This document shows positions 1 through 7,810 of a stretch of DNA of 9,541 nt, one piece after another. The notes under the pieces were generated by a model. It did not search any database. It saw only the letters and a list, made by a program, of their open reading frames with translations, and had not been told where the DNA came from. The stretch lies in the NCBI GenBank assembly GCA_019105125.1, contig JAHRWO010000328.1, positions 1 to 9,541 of the forward strand, read 5' to 3'. Position numbers and translations under genes: made by a program. The DNA comes from Flavobacterium sp. (GTDB lineage: Bacteria; Bacteroidota; Bacteroidia; Flavobacteriales; Flavobacteriaceae). The stretch's first letter is position 1, and the number at the start of each line of letters is the position of its first letter.

Positions 1-1109
1 CTTAAACTTTCTGCAAAACCATCCGCAAAATCTTTCGTTCTACTAAACAAATGCGGTTGAAAAGCAGCGATGATTTTTTTACCTGGATACAATTCACGAA
101 CCGCTTGATGCACCGCATTAATTTCAGTTGGATGATGCGCATAGTCATCAATATAAACTAAATTTTCTTCTCTAATTTGGAACGAAAAACGTCTTCTTAC
201 TCCTTTAAAACTTGCTAAAGCTGCAATGATTTTTTCATTGGAAACTCCATATGATTTCGCCATTGCAAAAGCTAATAATGCGTTTGTCAAATTATGATGA
301 CCTGGCAATCCAAATTTTACATTTTGAATTACTTCAGTCGGTGTTATTACATCAAACACATAAAATCCGTTTTCAATTCGGATGTTTTGAGCAGAAAAAT
401 CAGCATCATTATTAACACCGATAGTGTTTCCTTCTAATGGCAATCCTTTGATTATGTATAAATTTTCGCTTGGTGTTTTGGCTGCGAATTCTCTGAATGA
501 TTCTTCAATACTTGCTGCATCTCCATAAATATCTAAATGATCGGCATCCATAGAAGTTACGCAAGAAACATTTGGATGCAGATGCAAGAACGAACGATCA
601 AATTCATCTGCTTCTACCACCGTAACTGTTTTTCCTGAACCGATTAAGTTAGAATTGTAATTCTCCACAATTCCGCCTAAAAAAGCCGTTACATCTACTC
701 CACTTTCATACAAAACATGACCTAAAATACTTGATGTTGTAGTTTTTCCGTGTGTTCCTGCAACTGCGAAACAAAAGGTATCTTTTGTAATAATTCCTAA
801 AACTTCTGCACGTTTTTTAATTGTGAATCCTCTTTCGATAAAATAATTCCATTCGGAATGCGAAACTGGAACGGCTGGCGTTACGATTACTAATGTATTT
901 TCAACATAAAAATCATTTGGAATTAAACTGATATTATCTTCAAAATGAATTTCTAAACCAATAGCTTGCAATTCATCCGTTAACTGCGTTGGTGTTTTGT
1001 CGTAACCCACTACTTTTTTTCCAATGTATTGAAAATAGCGTGCCAAAGCACTCATTCCGATGCCTCCGATACCGATGAAATAAACGTTATTTATTTGATT
1101 TAGATTCAT
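1..1109 (-). CDS. murC: UDP-N-acetylmuramate--L-alanine ligase MurC, 3' end cut by window edge
   Basis: MurC is the cytoplasmic ATP-dependent ligase that adds L-alanine to UDP-MurNAc, the first amino acid of the peptidoglycan stem. The frame opens at an ATG at 1107-1109 and stays open to base 1, giving 369 visible codons. MurC is usually about 450-480 residues, so much of the C-terminal domain lies outside the window. Visible motifs are the N-terminal nucleotide-fold loop GIGGIGM (residues 13-19), the Mur ligase ATP loop GTHGKTT (118-124) and the MurC signature DDYAHHPTEI (321-330). GTHGKTT, with His rather than Asn, separates MurC from MurD and MurE. The ATG is chosen because GIGGIGM sits close to the N-terminus as in the family, and the DNA upstream is a repeat-filled spacer. 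It is the last visible gene of the cluster, 97 nt after murG. No Shine-Dalgarno sequence is visible; the upstream bases are A- and T-rich. Confidence 0.96.
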   Translation of the reverse strand, partial: MNLNQINNVYFIGIGGIGMSALARYFQYIGKKVVGYDKTPTQLTDELQAIGLEIHFEDNISLIPNDFYVENTLVIVTPAVPVSHSEWNYFIERGFTIKKRAEVLGIITKDTFCFAVAGTHGKTTTSSILGHVLYESGVDVTAFLGGIVENYNSNLIGSGKTVTVVEADEFDRSFLHLHPNVSCVTSMDADHLDIYGDAASIEESFREFAAKTPSENLYIIKGLPLEGNTIGVNNDADFSAQNIRIENGFYVFDVITPTEVIQNVKFGLPGHHNLTNALLAFAMAKSYGVSNEKIIAALASFKGVRRRFSFQIREENLVYIDDYAHHPTEINAVHQAVRELYPGKKIIAAFQPHLFSRTKDFADGFAESL

Positions 1110-1206
1110 TTTCAAATTCAATTTCAAGTTCAAAATTCAATTTCAAACTTTTATTATTTACTTTTTTAACGAGCTTGTTCTTGTAATTGAACTTGCTCTT
1201 GAAATA
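1110..1206 (-). repeat. murG-murC spacer with TTGAA-type direct repeats and an imperfect dyad
   Basis: This 97-nt spacer is almost entirely repetitive. A 14-bp word, AAATTCAATTTCAA on the plus strand, occurs exactly at 1114-1127 and 1133-1146 (19-bp offset). A second pair, GAGCTTGTTCTTGTAATT at 1171-1188 and GAACTTGCTCTTGAAATA at 1189-1206, matches at 14 of 18 positions. In the second block, 1171-1180 and 1189-1198 are also inverted relative to each other. They could form a 4+4 bp stem interrupted by a 2-nt internal loop, around an 8-nt loop. There is no U-tract after it in the direction of transcription, so it does not look like a terminator. The 14-bp repeats run almost up to the murC start codon. 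No promoter consensus was recognised. Function is unknown. Confidence 0.7.
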
Positions 1207-2295
1207 TTATTTTATTAGCTTTATTATCTCTTCAACAATATCTTTTGTTGCGTTTGGTTTGGCTAATTTCTTTATGTTTTGACTTAATTCTGCTTGCTTA
1301 CTTTCGTTAGAAATTAAATCGGAAAAAACATTTTCAAATTGCGCTTCTAATTCTGATTCTTTGATTAAGATGGCTCCGTTTTTATCTGAAATCGCTTTAG
1401 CGTTTTTCGTTTGATGATCTTCAGCAACGTTTGGTGACGGAATGAAAATTGTTGGTTTTCCAACAATACACAATTCCGAAACAGATGATGCTCCTGAACG
1501 CGAAATTACAACATCCGCAACAGCGTAAACCAAATCCATTCTATCAATAAAAGCTACTACTTGAACGTTTTCTTTTTCATTATATTTTGTGTAATCGTTC
1601 AAATATAATTTTCCACATTGCCAGATGATTTGAATGTTTTGGCTCAATAGAAAATCCAATTCTTTCTCAATCAATTGGTTGATTCTTCTAGCACCTAAAC
1701 TTCCACCTAAAACCAATAATGTTTTTTTATTTGCATCTAATTTAAAATAAGCGATAGCTTCACTTTTGCTTGCTTCGTTAATCAAATCTTGACGCACTGG
1801 ATTTCCAGTTAAAATCATTTTATCTTTTGGAAAAAATCGTTCCAAATTTTCGTAAGCGACACAAATTTTATTCGCTTTTTTTGCCAATAATTTATTCGTA
1901 ATTCCTGGATACGAATTTTGCTCTTGAATTACCGTTGGAATATTTAACATCGAAGCTACTTTCAACACGGCACCGCTTGCAAAACCTCCCGTTCCAATAA
2001 CTACATCAGGCTTGAAACTTTTGATAATTCGGAATGAATTCCACATACTTGAAAGCAGTTTAAACGGAAACATTGCATTATCTAAAGTCAATTTTCTTTG
2101 AATTCCTGAAATCCATAATCCTTTGATGGCGTAACCTGCTTGAGGCACTTTTTGCATTTCCATTTTATCTTTGGCTCCTACAAAAAGAAACTCAGCCTCT
2201 GGGAAACGAGATTTTAATTCGTTTGCAATCGCAACGGCTGGATAAATATGTCCACCTGTTCCGCCTCCGCAAATTATGAATCTTGATTTTTTCAT
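1207..2295 (-). CDS. murG: UDP-GlcNAc:lipid I N-acetylglucosaminyltransferase MurG
   Basis: MurG is a peripheral inner-membrane GT-B glycosyltransferase. It moves GlcNAc from UDP-GlcNAc to lipid I, making lipid II on the cytoplasmic face. The 362 residues match the family's usual length (about 355-365). The N-terminal acceptor domain has the glycine-rich loop GGGTGGH at residues 10-16 and a second glycine loop, GTGGFASG, at 101-108. The C-terminal UDP-GlcNAc domain has GGSLGA at 197-202, the donor-site signature SGASSVSEL at 267-275 and EDHQTKNA at 292-299. The ATG at 2293-2295 shares one base with the ftsW stop (TAATG), which suggests coupled translation, and the MKKSRF start puts the glycine loop at the expected place. 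The upstream sequence is A-rich with no Shine-Dalgarno. The gene looks intact. Confidence 0.98.
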   Translation of the reverse strand: MKKSRFIICGGGTGGHIYPAVAIANELKSRFPEAEFLFVGAKDKMEMQKVPQAGYAIKGLWISGIQRKLTLDNAMFPFKLLSSMWNSFRIIKSFKPDVVIGTGGFASGAVLKVASMLNIPTVIQEQNSYPGITNKLLAKKANKICVAYENLERFFPKDKMILTGNPVRQDLINEASKSEAIAYFKLDANKKTLLVLGGSLGARRINQLIEKELDFLLSQNIQIIWQCGKLYLNDYTKYNEKENVQVVAFIDRMDLVYAVADVVISRSGASSVSELCIVGKPTIFIPSPNVAEDHQTKNAKAISDKNGAILIKESELEAQFENVFSDLISNESKQAELSQNIKKLAKPNATKDIVEEIIKLIK

Positions 2296-3650
2296 TATTT
2301 TTTATTTAAAACTGCGTTCATTGGATTTTGTCCGTTTACTAGCACATCTCCGTTTTCATCTTCAATTAAAGATTCTCTAATCGAACTTTTAATATCGTTT
2401 ATTTTTTGCTGATTTTCATCGGCTTCTTTTTCTTCATTCAAAGCCACTTGCGCATCGATAATTTGCTGTAAAGCTTCATCACGTTTGCGTTTTTCTTCTA
2501 AGTCTAAAGCAACCTCTTCTTCTTTCTTAGTCACACTTAATATGATTCCGACAGCGATACACGTCATCCAAATTGAAGTTCCTCCGCTACTAATCAAGGG
2601 TAAAGGCTGACCCGTTACTGGTAATAATTCTACAGCAACTCCCATATTCACAAAAGCTTGAAATATGATGGGAAACCCAAGACCGATAATTAGTAATTTT
2701 CCGAATAAACTCGATGCCTTTTGAGCATTAATCACAAATCGAATCAACAACAATAAATACAATCCAACAATCGTTACTGCTCCTACTAATCCCCATTCTT
2801 CTACGATAATAGCGAAAATAAAATCGGAAGAAGATTGTGGCAAAAAGTTTTTCTGAACACTCTTTCCTGCTCCTAAACCAAGAACTCCTCCAGAGGCTAT
2901 GGCTATCTTAGCTTTTTCAATTTGGTAATCATCTTCATCTGGAGTATCTTTAGTAAAACGTTCAATTCTATTTTCCCAAGTACTTACCCTGCTGAAAAAT
3001 TTATTATCGGGAAAGGCTTTTGCTAATAACAAGAACAACAAAAGTGCAGCGATTCCCATCCCTAGAACATATCCTAGATATTTCAAAGGATATTGTCCGA
3101 TGAAAATTAGCATACAAATCATGGCAAAAATCAGGGCTGTTGTTGAAAAATTAGCTGGTAAAATTAGTACTAAAACCGCTCCAACAGGCATCCATAATTC
3201 TAAAAATGATTCCTTAAATGAGTACACTTTATCGCTAACTTTTGCCAAATAACGCGCTACGTAAACCATTATAACGATGAATGCTAAGGTAGAAGTTTGA
3301 AAACTCCAACCTACAAAAGGAATTTGGATCCAACGACTTGCATTTGCTCCTCCAATTTCAGTTCCTTTAAATAGAGTGTACAATAATAACAAACCTACTA
3401 AAGGAATACCAAAAATAGATAATGCTTTAAAATAATGATAAGGCATTTTGTGAATCCAATAAATGATGACAAAACCTAACAAAACATGAATAGCATGCTT
3501 AATTAAATGTCCGATAGTTGTACCATTTCCAATAACATAAACTAAATTGGTACTAGCGCTATATACTGGCAAAAAAGAAACTAAGGCCAATAGAAAAACT
3601 ATAGCCCAAATGGTTTTATCTCCTCTTAATTTACCAATGATATCGAACAT
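2295..3650 (-). CDS. ftsW: Septal peptidoglycan glycosyltransferase FtsW (SEDS family)
   Basis: FtsW is the polytopic SEDS glycosyltransferase that polymerises lipid II at the division septum together with its cognate transpeptidase FtsI. The protein has 451 residues and about ten hydrophobic segments, from roughly residues 12-30 to 353-373. SEDS landmarks include SRWI (105-108, conserved Arg106), the NFSTTALIF segment (167-175), [13 protein letters not shown] (275-287, with Asp276 aligning to the essential Asp of E. coli FtsW) and [15 protein letters not shown] (343-357). After the last membrane segment there is a cytoplasmic tail of about 75 residues (376-451), first Lys/Glu-rich and probably helical or coiled, then a polar stretch; it is longer than the short tail of E. 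coli FtsW. The position between murD and murG is the classic dcw position and favours FtsW over RodA. The start ATG (3648-3650) follows an A-rich leader in the 87-nt spacer after murD. Confidence 0.97.
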   Translation of the reverse strand: MFDIIGKLRGDKTIWAIVFLLALVSFLPVYSASTNLVYVIGNGTTIGHLIKHAIHVLLGFVIIYWIHKMPYHYFKALSIFGIPLVGLLLLYTLFKGTEIGGANASRWIQIPFVGWSFQTSTLAFIVIMVYVARYLAKVSDKVYSFKESFLELWMPVGAVLVLILPANFSTTALIFAMICMLIFIGQYPLKYLGYVLGMGIAALLLFLLLAKAFPDNKFFSRVSTWENRIERFTKDTPDEDDYQIEKAKIAIASGGVLGLGAGKSVQKNFLPQSSSDFIFAIIVEEWGLVGAVTIVGLYLLLLIRFVINAQKASSLFGKLLIIGLGFPIIFQAFVNMGVAVELLPVTGQPLPLISSGGTSIWMTCIAVGIILSVTKKEEEVALDLEEKRKRDEALQQIIDAQVALNEEKEADENQQKINDIKSSIRESLIEDENGDVLVNGQNPMNAVLNKK

Positions 3651-3668
3651 TTTTTACTATTTTAAAAC

Positions 3669-3707
3669 ACTAAGTAATCTATTTTATTTTCCTAGATTGT
3701 GTTTAGT
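3669..3707. repeat. Imperfect hairpin in the murD-ftsW spacer
   Basis: The spacer at 3651-3737 (87 nt) separates murD from ftsW. It holds an inverted repeat: AATCTA at 3676-3681 pairs with TAGATT at 3693-3698 across an 11-nt loop, and ACTAA at 3669-3673 pairs with TTAGT at 3703-3707. Together they give an 11-bp stem with an asymmetric internal loop of 2 against 4 nt. The stem is AT-rich and no run of T follows it in the direction of transcription, so it is not a convincing terminator. I could not recognise a flavobacterial-type promoter (TTG near -33, TAnnTTTG near -7) here. It may be an mRNA structure ahead of ftsW, or chance in AT-rich DNA. Confidence 0.4.
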
Positions 3708-3737
3708 TATTTAATTTTATATGGTTAACAATATGTT

Positions 3738-5072
3738 TTACAAATTATGAACCGCTTGCTTAAATTGATTTCCTCGATCTTCATAATTTTCAAACAAATC
3801 AAAACTAGCACATGCAGGTGATAATAAAACACTATCTCCTTTTTCGGCTAAACGTTGCGCTAATTGAACCGCTTCTGACATAGAGGAAGTTTCCACCATT
3901 ACATCCACTACATTATTAAATGCGTTAATAATTTTATTATTATCAACACCTAAACAAACGATAGCTTTAACTTTTTCACGAACTAACGGCATTAACTCAT
4001 CGTAATCATTTCCTTTATCAACACCCCCTACAATCCAAACCGTTGGGGTGGTCATACTATCCAAAGCATAAAAAACTGAATTTACATTCGTAGCTTTAGA
4101 GTCATTGATATATTGCACCCCTTGAATTTTCAATACTTTTTCTAATCGGTGCTCTACTCCTTGGAAATTAGTCAAACTTTCTCTGATAGTTTGTTTTCTA
4201 ATGTTCAACAATTGTGCTACAGTCGTTGCTGCCATTGCATTTTTAATGTTGTGTTTCCCTTCTAGTGCTAGTTCGTTGATTGGCATAGTAAATAATTCGT
4301 TTTTAATGGTACTATTGATGTTGTTTTCTTCTATATATCCTCCGTCTTTTTCAGGTTTTCCTGTCAATGAAAAAGGAACTTTATTTGCTTTAATCTTGTT
4401 GTTTTTTAACCAATTTAGAATCGCTTCATCTTCATTGTCGTATATCAAATAATCGGCTTCAGTTTGATTTTTTGTAATTCTAAATTTTGAATTGATGTAC
4501 AAACTATAATCGTAATTGTATCTATCTAAATGGTCTGGACTTATATTTGTTAGTATCGCAATATGTGGCTTGTAATTGATGATACCATCTAATTGAAAAC
4601 TACTCAATTCCAACACATAAATGTCGTGTTTGTTTTCTGCCACTTGCCAAGCAAAACTTTTCCCAATATTCCCAGCTAGTCCCACATTCAAACCACCTTG
4701 TTTTAACAAATGATAGGTCAAAAGCGTTGTGGTTGTTTTTCCGTTACTTCCTGTGATTCCGATTGTTGTTGCATCGGTAAATTGGATAGCGAATTCGATT
4801 TCAGAAATTACTGGAATTCCTTTTTCGATTAGCTTTTTAACGATGGGAGCTTTTTCGGGAATTCCTGGACTTTTCATTACCACATCGGCATTCAGAATTA
4901 ATTCTTCTGTGTGCTTTTCATCTTCCCAAGCAATTCCATTAATAGTCAGAACTTCTTTATAATTTTCTTTAATTTTTCCAAAATCGGATACTAAAACATC
5001 ATATCCTTTTTTCTTACCTAAGATGGCGGTTCCTACTCCACTTTCGCCTCCGCCTAAAACTACCAGTCGCAT
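3738..5072 (-). CDS. murD: UDP-N-acetylmuramoyl-L-alanine--D-glutamate ligase MurD
   Basis: MurD is the cytoplasmic ligase that adds D-glutamate to UDP-MurNAc-L-Ala, using ATP. At 444 residues it is close to the E. coli enzyme (438). The N-terminal nucleotide-fold loop GGGESG is at residues 7-12. The central ATPase domain has GITGSNGKTTT (105-115) and the segment NISPDHLDRY (176-185). Lys196 in NSKFRI probably corresponds to the carbamylated lysine of Mur ligases. The C-terminal domain has NDSKATN (323-329) and the MurD-type signature SPACASFDLFENYEDRG (418-434). The ATG at 5070-5072 lies one base after the mraY stop (TAAAATG), so the start is well fixed and translation is probably coupled. 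No truncation or frameshift is seen. Confidence 0.98.
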   Translation of the reverse strand: MRLVVLGGGESGVGTAILGKKKGYDVLVSDFGKIKENYKEVLTINGIAWEDEKHTEELILNADVVMKSPGIPEKAPIVKKLIEKGIPVISEIEFAIQFTDATTIGITGSNGKTTTTLLTYHLLKQGGLNVGLAGNIGKSFAWQVAENKHDIYVLELSSFQLDGIINYKPHIAILTNISPDHLDRYNYDYSLYINSKFRITKNQTEADYLIYDNEDEAILNWLKNNKIKANKVPFSLTGKPEKDGGYIEENNINSTIKNELFTMPINELALEGKHNIKNAMAATTVAQLLNIRKQTIRESLTNFQGVEHRLEKVLKIQGVQYINDSKATNVNSVFYALDSMTTPTVWIVGGVDKGNDYDELMPLVREKVKAIVCLGVDNNKIINAFNNVVDVMVETSSMSEAVQLAQRLAEKGDSVLLSPACASFDLFENYEDRGNQFKQAVHNL

Positions 5073-5073
5073 T

Positions 5074-6294
5074 TTATCTTAATTTTAAAGAAACAAGTGA
5101 AAAAATTGCTAACAGAATTCCGACAATCCAAAAACGCGTTACAATTCTACTTTCGTGATAGCCTTTTTTCTGATAGTGGTGATGCAATGGCGACATTAGG
5201 AATATTCTTCTTCCTTCACCGTATTTCTTTTTAGTGTATTTGAAATAACTCACTTGAATCATTACCGATAAATTCTCCGCTAAGAAAATTCCACATAATA
5301 CTGGAATCATTAATTCTTTACGAATTGAAATTGCAATTACCGCGATAATTCCACCAATGGTCAAACTTCCTGTATCCCCCATAAAAACGGATGCTGGATA
5401 AGCATTGTACCAGAGAAAACCGACTAAAGCTCCTACGAAGGCAGCGATGTAAATTGTCATTTCCCCTGAATTTGGTATATACATGATATTCAAATAATCT
5501 GAAAAAATGATATTTCCTGAAACGAAGGTGAAAATACCTAATGTAAGCACTGATATAGCGGATGTTCCAGCAGCTAAACCATCAATTCCGTCAGTTAAAT
5601 TGGCCCCATTTGATACAGCAGTAATTACGAGGATTACCATTGGGATGAAAATCAACCAAGCATACTTTTCATAACCATCCCCCATAAAAGACAAAACTTC
5701 TGCATAATCAAATTCGTTATTTTTCATGAAAGGAATAGTTGTTGCTGTTGATTTTTCCTCTAAATCGGATGGTTTTATGTTGTTTTCGATTTTTACTCTT
5801 GAAGTTATTGTATCTTTCCTTACTGTTACATCTGGACTCAAATACAATACAGTTCCAACAATTAAACCCAAACCTACTTGTCCGATTACTTTGAAAATTC
5901 CTTTTAAACCTTGTTTATCTTTCTTGAAAATTTTAATATAATCATCAATAAAACCGATTGTTCCCATCCAAAGTGTAGTCATTATCAACAAAACGATGTA
6001 AATATTATTCAACTTCGCTAATAAGAAAACCGGAATCAAAGTTGCCAAAATAATGATAACTCCTCCCATTGTTGGTGTTCCCGCTTTTTGAGTTTGACCT
6101 TCCAAACCTAATTCTCGAACAGTTTCACCAACTTGCTGTTTTCTCAAAAAATTGATGATTTTTTTACCATAAATTGTAGCAATTAAAAGCGACAAAATAA
6201 ATGCCAATGCAGAGCGAAAAGTAATGTATTGAAACACTCCCGCCCCTGGAACATCAAAGGCTTTGTCTAAGTATTGAAAGATGTAATATAACAT
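5074..6294 (-). CDS. mraY: Phospho-N-acetylmuramoyl-pentapeptide transferase MraY
   Basis: MraY is the integral membrane enzyme that moves phospho-MurNAc-pentapeptide from UDP to undecaprenyl phosphate, forming lipid I. The 406 residues contain about ten membrane segments. Family motifs are AGTPTMGG (71-78), the Asp pair in GFIDDY (114-119), [10 protein letters not shown] (232-241), the GDTGS segment (306-310) and the histidine cluster [12 protein letters not shown] (367-378). It is longer than E. coli MraY (360), largely because of a polar insertion at about residues 155-207, between the segment ending in YLSP and the one starting at YAWLIF. The topology places this insertion outside the cytoplasm. 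The start ATG (6292-6294) is preceded by an 8-bp-period repeat rather than a Shine-Dalgarno. murD follows after one base. Confidence 0.98.
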   Translation of the reverse strand: MLYYIFQYLDKAFDVPGAGVFQYITFRSALAFILSLLIATIYGKKIINFLRKQQVGETVRELGLEGQTQKAGTPTMGGVIIILATLIPVFLLAKLNNIYIVLLIMTTLWMGTIGFIDDYIKIFKKDKQGLKGIFKVIGQVGLGLIVGTVLYLSPDVTVRKDTITSRVKIENNIKPSDLEEKSTATTIPFMKNNEFDYAEVLSFMGDGYEKYAWLIFIPMVILVITAVSNGANLTDGIDGLAAGTSAISVLTLGIFTFVSGNIIFSDYLNIMYIPNSGEMTIYIAAFVGALVGFLWYNAYPASVFMGDTGSLTIGGIIAVIAISIRKELMIPVLCGIFLAENLSVMIQVSYFKYTKKKYGEGRRIFLMSPLHHHYQKKGYHESRIVTRFWIVGILLAIFSLVSLKLR

Positions 6295-6323
6295 AGTTTT
6301 AAAGTTTAAATGTTTAAAAGTTT
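6292..6323 (-). repeat. Four-unit, 8-bp-period repeat running into the mraY start codon
   Basis: Read on the plus strand, the units are CATAGTTT (6292-6299), TAAAGTTT (6300-6307), AAATGTTT (6308-6315) and AAAAGTTT (6316-6323). All four end in GTTT with an AT-rich first half. The first unit includes the mraY start codon, so on the transcript the array is read as AAAC-beginning units leading directly into ATG. It takes up more than half of the 52-nt murE-mraY spacer and replaces any visible Shine-Dalgarno. Whether it affects translation, or is simply low-complexity AT-rich sequence, cannot be told from one genome. Confidence 0.55.
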
Positions 6324-6339
6324 TGCGCTTGAAAACTTT
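6317..6339. repeat. 8-bp perfect inverted repeat in the murE-mraY spacer
   Basis: AAAGTTTT at 6317-6324 pairs perfectly with AAAACTTT at 6332-6339 around a 7-nt loop. It overlaps the last unit of the 8-bp-period repeat. The stem has only one G-C pair and no T-run follows in the direction of transcription, so it would be a weak structure and not a typical terminator. It begins just after the murE stop codon. Confidence 0.4.
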
Positions 6340-6346
6340 ACTGCTA

Positions 6347-7810
6347 CTATTTATTTAATTGTTGTAATAACTCCGTTACTATTTTTAAATCATCGAAATC
6401 GTAACGCACTCCCTTAATTTCTTGATAGGTTTCATGACCTTTACCTGCGATTAAAATTATATCGTTTGGATTTGCCAATTGACATGCCGTTTTAATAGCT
6501 TGTTTTCTATCTAAAATAGAAACCGTTTTCTTGAAATTTTGAGGTTCCACTCCTTTTTCCATTTCTTTGATAATGATCTCCGGATCTTCGGTTCTTGGAT
6601 TATCTGAAGTAAAAATGACTTTGTCGCTAATGGTTGAAGCTATGTTGGCCATGATAGGTCTTTTCGTTTTATCTCGATCGCCACCACAACCTACGACAGT
6701 AATCAATTGTTCGTTATTGGTACGAATATTCTCAATTGTTTTTAATACATTTTCTAATGCATCAGGCGTATGGGCATAATCTACAATTGCTGTAATTTTG
6801 GATTCCGAAATAATGTATTGAAATCTTCCTGATACACTTTCTAATTCCGAAAGCAATCGCAAAGCTTCCATTTTTTCAATTCCTAGTTCTACGGCAACTC
6901 CGTAAATAGCTAACAAATTATATGCATTGAACGAACCTATCAACTTTACCCAAACTTCATTGTCGTTGATTTTTAATAACAATCCCGATAATTGGTTTTC
7001 TAAAATTTGGGCTTTATAATCGGCATACGATTTTAAGGCGTAACTTAGTTTCCTTGCTTTTGTATTTTGAAGCATTACAGCTCCATTTTTATCATCTGCA
7101 TTAGTTAAAGCAAAAGCATTTTTGGGTAAATTATCAAAGAATGATTTTTTTACATCGCGATATTCTGCAAACGAATTGTGATAATCCAAATGATCGTGTG
7201 ATAAATTCGTAAAAATACCGCCTTCAAATTGTAAACCTTCTGCTCTTTTTTGATGAACTCCATGTGAACTCACTTCCATAAAACAAAATTCACATCCTTC
7301 TTGAACCATCAAATCTAAATACCTATTAATAGTCAAAGAATCAGGTGTTGTGTGAGTAGCTTTAAATTCTTGCTCATCAACCATAATTTTCACAGTTGAT
7401 AACAAACCTACTTTATAACCTGCTTTTTTGAATAATTGATATAAAAGTGAAGCAATTGTGGTTTTTCCATTTGTCCCTGTTACCCCAACTAATCGAATTT
7501 TCTCAGATGGATTCTCATAAAAATTTGTTGCTAGTAAGGCCAAAGCTTCGTTAGAATCTTTCACCTTAATGTAGGTTACCCCATTTACAATTACACTCGG
7601 AAATTCCTGACAAATAATTGCAATAGCTCCATGATTTAACGCTTTTTGAATGTAATCATGACCGTCTGATAGGGTTCCTTTTATCGCAACAAAAACGTCA
7701 TTTAACTCAACTTTTCTAGAATCAAATTCAATTTTTGAAATAGCAATATCGGTGGTTCCATGAACCGCTTCAATTCCTACTTTATATAATATGTCTTTAA
7801 GTACTTTCAC
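6347..7810 (-). CDS. murE: UDP-MurNAc-L-Ala-D-Glu--meso-diaminopimelate ligase MurE, GTG start
   Basis: MurE is the cytoplasmic ATP-dependent ligase that adds the third residue of the stem peptide. The 487 residues are of normal length. The N-terminal UDP-MurNAc domain carries FDSRKV (29-34). The ATP loop is GTNGKTT (112-118), [10 protein letters not shown] lies at 202-211, and Lys221 is the likely carbamylated lysine. In the C-terminal domain, DNPR at 403-406 (bases 6593-6604) is the motif that marks meso-diaminopimelate as substrate; lysine-adding enzymes differ there. GKGHE is at 456-460. The start is GTG (7808-7810) and overlaps the ftsI stop as GTGA. Upstream in the same frame only two sense codons precede a TGA, so no earlier ATG is possible. 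The protein start MKVLKDIL fits the family. The stop is TAG. Confidence 0.97.
   Translation of the reverse strand: MKVLKDILYKVGIEAVHGTTDIAISKIEFDSRKVELNDVFVAIKGTLSDGHDYIQKALNHGAIAIICQEFPSVIVNGVTYIKVKDSNEALALLATNFYENPSEKIRLVGVTGTNGKTTIASLLYQLFKKAGYKVGLLSTVKIMVDEQEFKATHTTPDSLTINRYLDLMVQEGCEFCFMEVSSHGVHQKRAEGLQFEGGIFTNLSHDHLDYHNSFAEYRDVKKSFFDNLPKNAFALTNADDKNGAVMLQNTKARKLSYALKSYADYKAQILENQLSGLLLKINDNEVWVKLIGSFNAYNLLAIYGVAVELGIEKMEALRLLSELESVSGRFQYIISESKITAIVDYAHTPDALENVLKTIENIRTNNEQLITVVGCGGDRDKTKRPIMANIASTISDKVIFTSDNPRTEDPEIIIKEMEKGVEPQNFKKTVSILDRKQAIKTACQLANPNDIILIAGKGHETYQEIKGVRYDFDDLKIVTELLQQLNK

Noticed and set aside
1087..1206. Read-through or extra C-terminal extension of MurG into the spacer
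   Set aside because: The murG frame stays open after its TAA until another TAA at 1087-1089, but MurG is already full length at 362 residues. The extension would be low-complexity and would overlap the murC start in another frame.
3651..3737. Promoter for ftsW in the murD-ftsW spacer
   Set aside because: I looked for the Bacteroidota TTG / TAnnTTTG pair at suitable spacing and found no convincing match.
4201..4962. Plus-strand open frames of about 77-83 codons at 4201-4452 and 4729-4962
   Set aside because: They lie wholly opposite murD. The translated products are hydrophobic readings of the antisense of a conserved gene, with no recognisable domain and no start context.
5726..5941. Plus-strand open frame of 71 codons opposite mraY
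   Set aside because: It is antisense to the MraY extracytoplasmic loop and adjoining membrane segments, with no recognisable protein features.
6317..6339. Rho-independent terminator after murE
   Set aside because: The 8-bp stem has one G-C pair and no T-run in the direction of transcription, and mraY follows within the same cluster.
6567..6779. Plus-strand open frame of 70 codons opposite murE
   Set aside because: It is antisense to the conserved MurE C-terminal domain, including the DNPR motif, so coding constraint belongs to the minus strand.
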